The notes under the pieces were generated by a model, which saw only the letters and a list, made by a program, of their open reading frames with translations, searched no databases and had not been told where the DNA came from. The translations under genes and the position numbers were made by a program. Of a DNA stretch of 36,774 nt, positions 1 through 8,764 are shown in pieces; positions within the stretch are counted from its first letter, which is position 1; each line of letters begins with the position of its first letter. This stretch comes from Chitinophagaceae bacterium (lineage in GTDB: Bacteria; Bacteroidota; Bacteroidia; Chitinophagales; Chitinophagaceae): positions 1-36,774 of the forward strand of contig JALOMP010000029.1 of assembly GCA_025455365.1 (NCBI GenBank), given 5' to 3'.

Positions 1-99
1 TCAAAGCAGGCCGGGTGTTATCATGACAATATACTCGGCAAACCTCCCGCCAACCCCTTTACCCGCTTCATTCGTGATGCTTTCGTTAAATATACCCAT
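1..99. repeat. 99-bp perfect direct repeat, copy 1 (second copy at 526-624)
   Basis: Positions 1-99 (tcaaagcaggccggg...ttaaatatacccat) are identical to 526-624; identity stops at 100 (t) vs 625 (c). The left limit of copy 1 is the window edge. Confidence 0.95.
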
Positions 100-485
100 T
101 TGATATTGTCTTTCTCTGAGAGGGCATCGATATCCAGCAGGGTTTCCCATACCGGCTGCCCGGCGAGATATGCCTGTTTGGGCGAACGCCGCCAGATACC
201 ACGCACATGGTCTTTATCGCGCCAGAAATTATAAATGTGTTCGCCCCGGATAGCCGGCGCCGCGATGCGGTTATTGCTGTTGAGGATCTCCAGCGACTTG
301 CTGTAGATTTTGTCGTAGATGGGCAATGCCTTCAGTCGGGCTTCAGTCTTCCCATTCAGGGTTTCCACGAAAGCCAGGGCCTTTGGATCGTCTACGTTTT
401 CAAGCCACAGGTAGGGATCCGATTGTGCGGGGACGGTTTCAATTACCATAAAAAGACATGAAAGGGTAGCAATGATGTATTTCAT
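21..485 (-). pseudogene. Truncated prolyl oligopeptidase family (S9) N-terminal fragment
   Basis: Signal peptide followed by DPYLWLENVDDPKALAFVETLN...YNFWRDKDHVRGIWRR...VWETLLDIDALSEKDNIKW, typical of S9 N-termini. The ORF then runs into the 99-bp repeat (LTKASRMKRVKGLAGGLPSILS) and stops; no catalytic domain. Confidence 0.75.
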
Positions 486-525
486 ACAGAATAAATATAA
501 TCAATGCGCTGACTCAACAGATTCT

Positions 526-624
526 TCAAAGCAGGCCGGGTGTTATCATGACAATATACTCGGCAAACCTCCCGCCAACCCCTTTACCCGCTTCATTCGT
601 GATGCTTTCGTTAAATATACCCAT
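526..624. repeat. 99-bp perfect direct repeat, copy 2
   Basis: Identical to 1-99. It replaces the expected 5' end of the amidohydrolase gene. Confidence 0.95.
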
Positions 625-698
625 CCCTGAGATTCCTGCTTCCCCTCCTGCTCTGTACCGTCTCTGCTTCCGCACAGCAGACGACCCTGATCAATAAT

Positions 699-1943
699 GT
701 GCAGATTTTTAACGGCAAGGACGAAAGGACCGTCAATGGGCATGTACTGGTAGTAGACAACCTCATCAGCAAGGTCTCCACCACCCCGATCCCGGTGAAC
801 AAAAGCGCCCAGACCACCATCATTGACGGCAAAGGGAAATTCCTGATGCCGGGATTGATTGACGCGCACACACACCTGATGATGGAATCCCTATCGATGC
901 AGGCGCTGATGGTTTCCGATATTGAATTCATCACCGTGGCGGCCGTGAAGTCCGCCGAGCGTGATCTGATGCAGGGTTTCACTACTTTCCGGGACCTTGC
1001 GGGTCCAACATTTGGCGTGAAGCGCGCCATTGATATGGGCATGATCCCCGGGCCGCGCATCTATCCGTCCGGAGCGATGATCTCCCAGACAGCAGGTCAT
1101 GGTGATTTCCTGATGCCCACGGATGTTCCCCGCGCGCCGGATGCACCCCTGGCCTACGCGGAGAAACATAATATCGGCATCATCGCGGATGGCCCGGATG
1201 AAGTACTGAAACGTGCGCGCGAGCAATTACGACTCGGCGCCACGCAAATCAAACTGGCCGCCGGGGGTGGCGTATCTTCCAATTATGATCCACTGGATGT
1301 AGCTCAATACTCAGAAGAAGAATTTAGAGCCGCCGTACTCGCAGCCGAGAACTGGGGCACCTACGTGACGGTGCATGCCTACACGCCCCGGGCCGTACAG
1401 ATGGCTTTGCGTGCCGGCGTACAGTGCATCGACCATGGACAACTCATTGACGATGCCACGGCCCGTATGATCGCGGAGAAAAAAGCCTGGCTTTCGTTGC
1501 AGCCCTTCGTGGATGATGGTACATCCGCCTTTGCACCCGGATCGGCCAATTATATCAAACAGCAACAAATGCGTCGGGGACCGGATTCCGCATTCATCCT
1601 CGCCAAAAAGCATAAAATCAAAACCGCTGTCGGTACCGATATCCTGTTTGACGCATCCGTTGCCGCGCAACGCGGAAAAGAACTGACCAAACTGCTCCGC
1701 TGGTATACACCTTTTGAAATCCTGCGCATGGTCACTTCGGTCAATGCCGAACTCTTGCGAATGAGCGGCCCGCGCAACCCTTACCCGAATAAGCTGGGGG
1801 TGATAGAAGAAGGCGCTTATGCCGACCTGCTGCTGGTGGAGGGCAACCCACTGCAGGACCTGAAGCTGTTGGAAAAACCCCAGGAAAACCTGCTGTTGAT
1901 CATGAAGAACGGTGTCGTCCATAAAAATATCCTGTCAAAGTAA
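699..1943 (+). CDS. Amidohydrolase family protein (imidazolonepropionase-like metal-dependent hydrolase), 5' end probably damaged
   Basis: LMPGLIDAHTHLMMES, VHAYTPRAVQMALRAGVQCIDHGQLID, AVGTDILFD. The frame is open upstream with signal-peptide-like LRFLLPLLLCTVSASAQQTTLINN but has no ATG before the repeat (in-frame taa at 612). Confidence 0.85.
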   Translation: MQIFNGKDERTVNGHVLVVDNLISKVSTTPIPVNKSAQTTIIDGKGKFLMPGLIDAHTHLMMESLSMQALMVSDIEFITVAAVKSAERDLMQGFTTFRDLAGPTFGVKRAIDMGMIPGPRIYPSGAMISQTAGHGDFLMPTDVPRAPDAPLAYAEKHNIGIIADGPDEVLKRAREQLRLGATQIKLAAGGGVSSNYDPLDVAQYSEEEFRAAVLAAENWGTYVTVHAYTPRAVQMALRAGVQCIDHGQLIDDATARMIAEKKAWLSLQPFVDDGTSAFAPGSANYIKQQQMRRGPDSAFILAKKHKIKTAVGTDILFDASVAAQRGKELTKLLRWYTPFEILRMVTSVNAELLRMSGPRNPYPNKLGVIEEGAYADLLLVEGNPLQDLKLLEKPQENLLLIMKNGVVHKNILSK

Positions 1944-2027
1944 ACAAACCATTACCCGGCAGGCGTGACGCAGTCCCGGCAATGGTAGCACGCAGCCCGG
2001 GACGGCATAATGGTCAAATAAACACAG

Positions 2028-2669
2028 ATGTTTATGATGGCAATGAATAATAAAGTGATCATCAACGATGTCCCTTACAGCCTCGAAGAAATCGAACGGG
2101 AATGCTGGCGACTGATCTACCATGGGGCACTCAGCAGCAAGAACCCGATGCACTACATGAATGTGGCAACCCATAGCGCGGATGGCATCGGCCTCCGTAC
2201 GGTTGTGCTCCGCAAGGCTGATCCCGATCTTCGTATCATTCGCTTTCACACGGACGCCCGCAGCGCCAAATTCAGGGAGATGCAGGCCAACCCAGGTGTA
2301 TCCCTGCTGCTCTATGACAACCCGGAGAAAACGCAACTGCGCATGACGGGATTCGCCACACTCCATACCCACGACCCGATCGCCGAAGACTGCTGGCAGA
2401 AAACGGTATTGTATAGCCGAAGATGTTACCTGTCTACCAGCCCGCCTTCCACCATCACACCGGTGCCGTCCAGCGGCTTGCCGGAGCATTTCCAGGACAG
2501 CATGCCCACCGAGGAAGAGAGCCTGGCCGGCCGCGATAACTTTGCCGTCGTCCAGGTAAAAGTTCATGCGCTCGACTGGCTGAACCTGAATGCCCACGGG
2601 CACCGCCGCGCCCGTTTCAGGTATGGTGCAGACGGAACCCTGGTGGAAAAGCACTGGCTGATCCCCTGA
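2028..2669 (+). CDS. Pyridoxamine 5'-phosphate oxidase-family FMN-binding protein
   Basis: LRTVVLRKADPDLRIIRFHTDARSAKFREMQANPGVSLLLYD...QLRMTGFATLH...LNLNAHGHRRARF pattern of PNPOx-like flavoproteins. Confidence 0.8.
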   Translation: MFMMAMNNKVIINDVPYSLEEIERECWRLIYHGALSSKNPMHYMNVATHSADGIGLRTVVLRKADPDLRIIRFHTDARSAKFREMQANPGVSLLLYDNPEKTQLRMTGFATLHTHDPIAEDCWQKTVLYSRRCYLSTSPPSTITPVPSSGLPEHFQDSMPTEEESLAGRDNFAVVQVKVHALDWLNLNAHGHRRARFRYGADGTLVEKHWLIP

Positions 2670-2701
2670 TTCAGGATTAGGATTTCTCCTTCCGATATCC
2701 C

Positions 2702-2778
2702 CACTACTAAAATCCAACTTCCTCTATCCCACTTCTAAAATCTAACTTCTAAAATCTCACTTCCTATATCTCACTTCC
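2702..2778. repeat. Degenerate period-7 tandem array (cacttct/aaaatct/aacttct type), about 11 units
   Basis: Read in heptamers: cactact aaaatcc aacttcc tctatcc cacttct aaaatct aacttct aaaatct cacttcc tatatct cacttcc. It overlaps the SDR stop codon (2771-2773). Confidence 0.8.
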
Positions 2779-3589
2779 CTTGCCTGGTCATGTCACCCAT
2801 TACTTTTTCCATAATCCGCACTTTGGCCCAGCGCGGGACTGTCCACAAGCCGAAGACCAGGGTCTTGGTCAGCCTTCCCGGGAACACCGTGGAACCCCTT
2901 CCCAGAGCGCGCAGGATCGGCGCCGCGATATCCTCCGGCTTCATGGCCGAGCGCATATGCACCCGCGCGCGTTGACCAAACCCGCTCTCTACGGGTCCGG
3001 GCGCGGCGGACAACACATCCACGCCCAGGGGTTTTAACTCCCGGAAAAGTCCTTCCGCCAGCGACTGTACATATGCTTTGGTAGCAGCATAATGCGCTGC
3101 GTTCGGTACGCCCTGGAATGCTACGATTGAACTCAACAGGACGATGCCACCCCTTTTACGATCGGCAAACGTCCTGCTGAAATGATGCGTGAGCTGCAGG
3201 GTGGACATGCAATTGAGTTGCAACATATTCTGCTCGAGGTTGATATCAGCATTCCGGAACAACCCGGATGTTCCATAGCCAGCCGCGTGGACAAACAAAC
3301 CGATATCCAGGTCGCGCACGAAAGCGGTCAGGGATAGTACGCCTTCCATTAAAGAGAGATCCGCGGCATGTACCAACGTGTCATTTCGATACGTTTCACG
3401 ATAATGGTCCGCGAGGCTGTCCAATGCTTGTTGATTACGTGCGCAGATGACCAGGTTAAATCCGGCAGCCGCCAGGACGTCTGCGATACATTTCCCGATA
3501 CCGGACGAAGCACCCGTAACGATGGCCCAGGGTCCGTAGCGTGTAAAAAGGCGATCGCGTTCTGACTCGGATAATCGCATAACCGACAT
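2771..3589 (-). CDS. Short-chain dehydrogenase/reductase (SDR)
   Basis: WAIVTGASSGIGKCIADVLA (TGxxxGIG), NNAG-like HAAGYG, S...YAATKAYVQSLAE (YxxxK). Confidence 0.9.
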   Translation of the reverse strand: MSVMRLSESERDRLFTRYGPWAIVTGASSGIGKCIADVLAAAGFNLVICARNQQALDSLADHYRETYRNDTLVHAADLSLMEGVLSLTAFVRDLDIGLFVHAAGYGTSGLFRNADINLEQNMLQLNCMSTLQLTHHFSRTFADRKRGGIVLLSSIVAFQGVPNAAHYAATKAYVQSLAEGLFRELKPLGVDVLSAAPGPVESGFGQRARVHMRSAMKPEDIAAPILRALGRGSTVFPGRLTKTLVFGLWTVPRWAKVRIMEKVMGDMTRQGK

Positions 3590-3637
3590 TTTTTACAAAA
3601 CTATCAATTCATGGAAAACCCGGACGATAACAAATGT

Positions 3638-4246
3638 TTAGTCTTTGTGGGCAGGCTTGCTTTTCAACCGGCTTAAATGCACGGGTGTGATGCCCAGGTA
3701 GGAAGCGATCATGTGCTGCGGCACACGGTTGTGGATATTGGGAAAAACCTCGGTAATCCCGTCATACCGCTCTTTTGGCGTGCGTGCATAGAGATTTTTG
3801 ATACGGTTATCCTGGTAGATGAAATAAAACTCGGCAATCAGCCGGCCCAGTTTCTGACCCTCTTCCATGTGCCGGTATCCCCATTCGATGGCTTCCCTTG
3901 GAAGCATGATGGTGACGGTTTCATCCAGTGCCTGCAAGGTATAGAGAGAAGGTTGCTGCAGGATATAACTGGAATAGTCCGCGATGAATTGGTTTTCGAG
4001 CGCGAAGTGAATCGTATGTTCCACACCGTCGTTATCGATAACGGTTACCCGAACAAGACCTTTCACAATGAAAAAAACCTGTTGAGGCACCTGACCGGGC
4101 CTTCTCAGGATCTCCGAACGATGAAAGGTTCTCTCCGAGACCCGCGAGAGGAACTCTTCCAGCTCCCCATCGGAGATCCTGATCATTTGCCTCATGACCT
4201 GGCTGATCTTGTCCATGGAATTATCCATCGCCCCAAATATAGGCAA
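3638..4246 (-). CDS. Crp/Fnr family transcriptional regulator
   Basis: cNMP-binding-like fold (FHRSEILRRPGQVPQQVFFIVKGLVRV) and C-terminal HTH (VPQHMIASYLGITPVHLSRLKSK). Confidence 0.85.
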   Translation of the reverse strand: MPIFGAMDNSMDKISQVMRQMIRISDGELEEFLSRVSERTFHRSEILRRPGQVPQQVFFIVKGLVRVTVIDNDGVEHTIHFALENQFIADYSSYILQQPSLYTLQALDETVTIMLPREAIEWGYRHMEEGQKLGRLIAEFYFIYQDNRIKNLYARTPKERYDGITEVFPNIHNRVPQHMIASYLGITPVHLSRLKSKPAHKD

Positions 4247-4330
4247 AGACGATCCCGAACAACGGTCCTGTTCAATGATAAAAAACGGACGCCCACAGCA
4301 GATCGCCGGACGCAGAATGGTTTCTAACTT

Positions 4331-5140
4331 TCAGGATTTTGAAGAAAACGCATGCTCCTCGGCCACATGGCCTTTGGCGTCAAAACGTTTCCAGGAGAGG
4401 AGTTTCCCCTGCGCGCTATAATAGCGCCATTCGCCAAAGGGTCGGCCGTGCCTGTACGTGCCCACGCCTTTGATATTGCCTTCCTTGAAAATCTCCCACA
4501 TACCTTCCCGGAGGCCGTTCAGGTAAAGTCCGGTTTCATAAACGGAGCCATCCTGCTTCCAGGACGTGTAGGTACCGTGCAGCAATCCTTCGGCGAACGG
4601 AGGATGGTAGCGATTATCCCCCTGCTGTGCGTTCAGTTCTGTCAATTTTTCGATGGCTTCCGGCGCATAGGGTTTGTGGCTGACCTGCTGGCTCAACAGC
4701 AGGGAACTGCTGGCCTGCACCTGGTGGCCAAAAATATGGCGGGCATTATAGTGGAGAGCGGCTTCCGTTGGAGGCAGCTGGGATAAAGTATAGTATCGTG
4801 ATTTCGGCTGGCGGCGGATTTCATCCTTCAACGCCTGCAGCTTGCGCGCGTTGAAATGATATTCAAAACGTGGATTTCCGTTGGGGTACCAAACCTTCCA
4901 GGTTCCGTCGGCCAGGCTGTTCTCAAGCCTGCCGGAATCACAACGCTGCCGGTTGGAATACCAGCTGGCCCAGTCGCCATGCAGCCTGCTCTTCCGGTAA
5001 TTGCCTACATACACGGTATCGCCCTTATCGTTCACGCGAACAACCACCCCGTTCACCGGGTTCCCGGTAGGGCGTGCGGATGGCAGGAGCAGCAGCCCGG
5101 AGAGGGTTACTCCACAAATCAACAGGTATTTGGCAAGCAT
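4331..5140 (-). CDS. MORN-repeat-like / YwqK-like secreted or membrane-anchored protein
   Basis: Repeated G.W..W/Y..G.. units (LHGDWASWYSNRQ, ADGTWKVWYPNGNPRFEY, LHGTYTSWKQDGSVYETG, REGMWEIFKEGNIKGVGTY, FGEWRYYSAQGK). N-terminal hydrophobic segment. Confidence 0.75.
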   Translation of the reverse strand: MLAKYLLICGVTLSGLLLLPSARPTGNPVNGVVVRVNDKGDTVYVGNYRKSRLHGDWASWYSNRQRCDSGRLENSLADGTWKVWYPNGNPRFEYHFNARKLQALKDEIRRQPKSRYYTLSQLPPTEAALHYNARHIFGHQVQASSSLLLSQQVSHKPYAPEAIEKLTELNAQQGDNRYHPPFAEGLLHGTYTSWKQDGSVYETGLYLNGLREGMWEIFKEGNIKGVGTYRHGRPFGEWRYYSAQGKLLSWKRFDAKGHVAEEHAFSSKS

Positions 5141-5185
5141 GATAGGTGGCCGGCAACGTTTGACCTCGGTACCGGCCAGTAATTA

Positions 5186-5193
5186 CAAAGGTA
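5186..5193 (-). promoter_or_regulatory. Candidate Bacteroidota -7 element (TACCTTTG) for the MORN-like gene
   Basis: Minus strand TACCTTTG matches the TAnnTTTG consensus, 46 nt upstream of the start at 5140. No clear -33 TTG partner seen. Confidence 0.35.
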
Positions 5194-5290
5194 TACTCCT
5201 TTTTGTTTATCCATACGGCTTGTTTACGGTAAATTCATTCCGCAGCTTTGGGCTAATTTCAAGAACTTCACCACCTTAACTTATAAGCAT

Positions 5291-5890
5291 ATGGTTCGTT
5301 CCTTCCACCTGGTTGTTTTTCTGGCCTTTACGATGTCTTTGGGCCTGTCCTGTGGGTCATCCAAAGAAACAAGCTCTGAAAATAAGAACTTTATAGCTCC
5401 GGGCTATATCAAAAAGGATTACCAGAAAATTCTGGTCCTGGCACACGTAGACCCGGACATTTTCCGCAAAAGGATCGAACGGAATGTCATTGAAGAATTC
5501 AAGGAACATAAATACAAGGTTGAAGGGTCCCTGGAATTCTTTAAACCCGAGATGCTGACCGACTCACTCGCCCTTAGGGACGAAATTCTAAAAAGGGGAT
5601 TTGATGCGGCCATCGTGCTTACCTACCTGGGGGAGATGACCGGCACGCGCGACACCTACAATTATAACGGTAATGTATACACGGTTTTCTACGGCGCCTA
5701 CCCGGTGTTTGACCTGGATACCAAAGCCACCAAGACGTATTATTTCCAGGCCGACTTCTTCACGCTGCAGGGCAAAGGCACACAGTGGAGGTCTGGCGTG
5801 AGTGCCAAGGGCGGACAGGATGCCGACCGGGCATTCAGCGATATGGGCTATATGCTGCGTCGCAAAATGCAGGATGATAAAATCCTGTAA
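5291..5890 (+). CDS. Putative lipoprotein of unknown function
   Basis: Signal sequence ending in a lipobox-like LGLSCGSS, then an approximately 180-aa globular domain. Confidence 0.6.
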   Translation: MVRSFHLVVFLAFTMSLGLSCGSSKETSSENKNFIAPGYIKKDYQKILVLAHVDPDIFRKRIERNVIEEFKEHKYKVEGSLEFFKPEMLTDSLALRDEILKRGFDAAIVLTYLGEMTGTRDTYNYNGNVYTVFYGAYPVFDLDTKATKTYYFQADFFTLQGKGTQWRSGVSAKGGQDADRAFSDMGYMLRRKMQDDKIL

Positions 5891-5913
5891 GAACCCTGTA
5901 AACGGGGCATCGC

Positions 5914-6777
5914 ATGTTACAAAGATCCACCATCCAGCTGCTGCGATTCCCTTTTTCGATCTTCCTGACCCCTGTGTATTTTTTTGCGCTCAGCCAGGTT
6001 CCGGATATCGATTGGCCAAGGGCATCGCTGGTTTTCTTCCTGCTGCACCTGCTGGTGTATCCAGCCAGTAATGGCTACAATTCCTATATGGACAGGGATG
6101 CATCGCCCGTGGGAGGCATTGCCCATCCCCTTCAACCCACGCGGGAACTGTTTTACGTGACGATGGGGATGGACCTTATGGCGATCCTGCTCAGCCTGCT
6201 CATCAGCCCCTGGTTCTGCGGGGCGATCCTGGCCTATATACTGGCTTCCCGCGCCTACAGCTACCGGGGCATCCGGCTGAAACGCTACCCGATCCTGGGC
6301 TACCTGACCGTCATCTTCTTCCAGGGTGGGCTGACATACTGGATGGTTTATCATGGCTGTTCCACCTCCCTGTCGGCACCCGCCTCCCTGCTCCCCGTTG
6401 TGACCGCCTGCCTCCTGATCGGCGGCTTCTATCCGCTGACCCAGGTCTACCAACACTCGGAGGACCTTGCCGACGGAGTTCTGACGATCAGCGCGCGATT
6501 GGGATACCGGGGCACTTTCATTTTTTGCGGGGTCATGTATACCCTGGCCATGGGACTTATGGGCTATTATTTCTGGACGTTAAACAAAATGCGCGATTTT
6601 TTCATCGTGGCAACCTTGCTCATGCCTGTAGCGTTATACTTTGTAACATGGGCACGCAAGGTGTGGCGCGATGAGCAGCAGGCGAATTTTAACAATACCA
6701 TGCGGATGAATATCGTAGCTTCCTTGTGCACATCCGTTGCCTTTCTCTTTTTATTAACCTGGAGATATTTTGAGTAA
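5914..6777 (+). CDS. UbiA-family prenyltransferase-like membrane protein
   Basis: Multiple TM helices; first motif NGYNSYMDRD, YSYRGIRLKRYP, and second motif YQHSEDLADGVLTISARLG. Confidence 0.85.
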   Translation: MLQRSTIQLLRFPFSIFLTPVYFFALSQVPDIDWPRASLVFFLLHLLVYPASNGYNSYMDRDASPVGGIAHPLQPTRELFYVTMGMDLMAILLSLLISPWFCGAILAYILASRAYSYRGIRLKRYPILGYLTVIFFQGGLTYWMVYHGCSTSLSAPASLLPVVTACLLIGGFYPLTQVYQHSEDLADGVLTISARLGYRGTFIFCGVMYTLAMGLMGYYFWTLNKMRDFFIVATLLMPVALYFVTWARKVWRDEQQANFNNTMRMNIVASLCTSVAFLFLLTWRYFE

Positions 6778-7867
6778 GATCCTGTCCGTTGCCACCGCTG
6801 TTCCTCCCTACCGCCACCAGCAGGAGGATATCCTGCGTTTCATGCAGGACGTATACGCACTGCCGGCTGAGGAACAACGAAAGCTTCGCTATCTCTACCG
6901 ACAGAGCGGGATCGATATCCGTTATTCCGTGATACCCGACTACAGCCGGGAGATCGGCGACTGGAAATTCTATCCTCCCACGGAAGCGGTGGAACCCTTT
7001 CCGTCCCTGGAACTACGGATGGAGTGGTACCGCAAATACGCCCCCTTGCTATCCGTAGACGCGATCCGCCGTTGCCTGGATCATCGCATCCGGGAAGAAG
7101 AAATCACACACCTCATTACGGTCAGTTGCACGGGGATGAGCGCACCGGGTCTCGACCTGCAGGTGATGGAACATATGGACCTGCCGCGGCATATCTTTCG
7201 CACGTCCATCAACTTTATGGGTTGTTATGCGGCGATCCATGCGATGCGCATGGGCGATATGATCTGCAAGACCGAACCAGGCGCGAAAGTTCTCGTGGTA
7301 TGCACCGAACTATGTACCCTGCATTTCCAGCGGGATTCCACCATCGACCACATGGCTTCGGCGATGTTGTTCAGCGACGGGGCGGCGGCCTTCCTCATGA
7401 CCCCGGACCACCATCCCGGCCGCGGCCTTCATATCGATAATTTCTACGCCGAAGTGGTGCCAAAGGGAAAGTCGGATATGGCCTGGGAAATCTCGTCCAC
7501 CGGTTTCCAGATGACCCTCAGTGGCTACGTGCCGGACCTGATTGCTGAAGACATCGAACCCCTGGTTCAAAGGGCCCTGGAAAAAAACAACTGGAGTAAG
7601 GAGGAAATAACCCACTGGTGCATTCACCCCGGCGGCCGGAAAATCCTGGATGTAGTAGGGAAAAGCCTCCATCTGGATGCGGAGGCCCTCGCCCCGAGTT
7701 ACCAGGTGCTGCGGCATTTCGGCAATATGTCCAGTCCCACCATCCTCTTTGTGATGAAAGATATGCTGCACCAGATGAACAACCAGCGCAGCAATAAAAT
7801 GCTGGGTGTTGCCTTTGGTCCCGGGTTGACGATGGAAACCTTTATGGCATCGCTAACCCCCCTATAA
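6770..7867 (+). CDS. Type III polyketide synthase (chalcone/stilbene synthase family)
   Basis: Cys-His-Asn triad context present: NFMGCYAAI, CIHPGGRKILD, LRHFGNMSSPTILF. TTG start overlaps the UbiA stop by 8 nt. Confidence 0.92.
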   Translation: MSKILSVATAVPPYRHQQEDILRFMQDVYALPAEEQRKLRYLYRQSGIDIRYSVIPDYSREIGDWKFYPPTEAVEPFPSLELRMEWYRKYAPLLSVDAIRRCLDHRIREEEITHLITVSCTGMSAPGLDLQVMEHMDLPRHIFRTSINFMGCYAAIHAMRMGDMICKTEPGAKVLVVCTELCTLHFQRDSTIDHMASAMLFSDGAAAFLMTPDHHPGRGLHIDNFYAEVVPKGKSDMAWEISSTGFQMTLSGYVPDLIAEDIEPLVQRALEKNNWSKEEITHWCIHPGGRKILDVVGKSLHLDAEALAPSYQVLRHFGNMSSPTILFVMKDMLHQMNNQRSNKMLGVAFGPGLTMETFMASLTPL

Positions 7868-7897
7868 CATTACCGGCATAACCGGACTGTTTTTCAT

Positions 7898-8656
7898 ATG
7901 ACCCTTCAAAACACACAGGCCGCATACCGGGTATCACAAAGCCTGAAACAGCGATCTTACCAGCCGGAACTGTTGGACCAGCCGGGTATCCCCTTCGCGG
8001 ACATCCGGCGGAATATGTATGAACTGGACACCATCAACACCCTGCTCGGCGGTCATGATATAACGATCCGGGGTATCCGAAAAATCGCCGGGGAAGCCAG
8101 GGAACTGCATGTATGCGAAATCGGTTGTGGTGGCGGGGACAACCTGAGGGCCGTTCATCGATGGGCGGAAAAAAGAGGCATCAGGATTAGGGCTACGGGT
8201 ATTGATATTAAACCGGAGTGCACCCGGTATGCACGTGAACGGAACCCTGACATCGCCGAAGCGGACTGGATCACGGCCGATTACCGCCATGCACATTTGC
8301 CTGAAAAGCCGGACATCATTTTTTCATCGCTGTTCTGTCATCATTTCAACGATACCGGCGTTGCTGAGATCTTCCGCTGGAGCGCTGAAAACAGTCGCCT
8401 TGGATTTTTCATGAACGATCTTCAACGCCACCCCCTGGCTTACCATTCGATTGGCTTGCTAACAAGATTGTTCTCTAAATCATACCTCGTTAAAAATGAT
8501 GCACCCCTGAGTGTTGCACGTGGCTTCTCCCGGGACGAATTGAGGCAGATCCTGGATGCCGGATTGAAAAACCTGGATGTCAAAACCGACATTGAATGGG
8601 CATGGGCCTTTCGCTGGCTGCTGACCTGCCGTCACCCAAAAGCCCTTGAACCCTAA
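7898..8656 (+). CDS. SAM-dependent methyltransferase
   Basis: LHVCEIGCGGGDNLRAV motif I, GIDIKPECTRYAR, IIFSSLFCHHF. Confidence 0.85.
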   Translation: MTLQNTQAAYRVSQSLKQRSYQPELLDQPGIPFADIRRNMYELDTINTLLGGHDITIRGIRKIAGEARELHVCEIGCGGGDNLRAVHRWAEKRGIRIRATGIDIKPECTRYARERNPDIAEADWITADYRHAHLPEKPDIIFSSLFCHHFNDTGVAEIFRWSAENSRLGFFMNDLQRHPLAYHSIGLLTRLFSKSYLVKNDAPLSVARGFSRDELRQILDAGLKNLDVKTDIEWAWAFRWLLTCRHPKALEP

Positions 8657-8764
8657 AATGCCGATGGGGGTTCCGGGATCATCGCATAAATTTGTGGCGG
8701 TCCTGCTTTTTGAAAATTCTACTATCGGTAATCTTTTTTACGTACCCCCACAGATCAACGAAGC

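Noticed and set aside
1311-1922. 203-aa minus-strand ORF over the amidohydrolase
   Set aside because: Antisense ORF in a high-GC coding region; the plus-strand protein has clear family motifs.
8687-8694. TAAATTTG matching the Bacteroidota -7 TAnnTTTG upstream of the FAD-oxidoreductase
   Set aside because: No -33 partner at the proper distance; could be chance, so not listed as a promoter.
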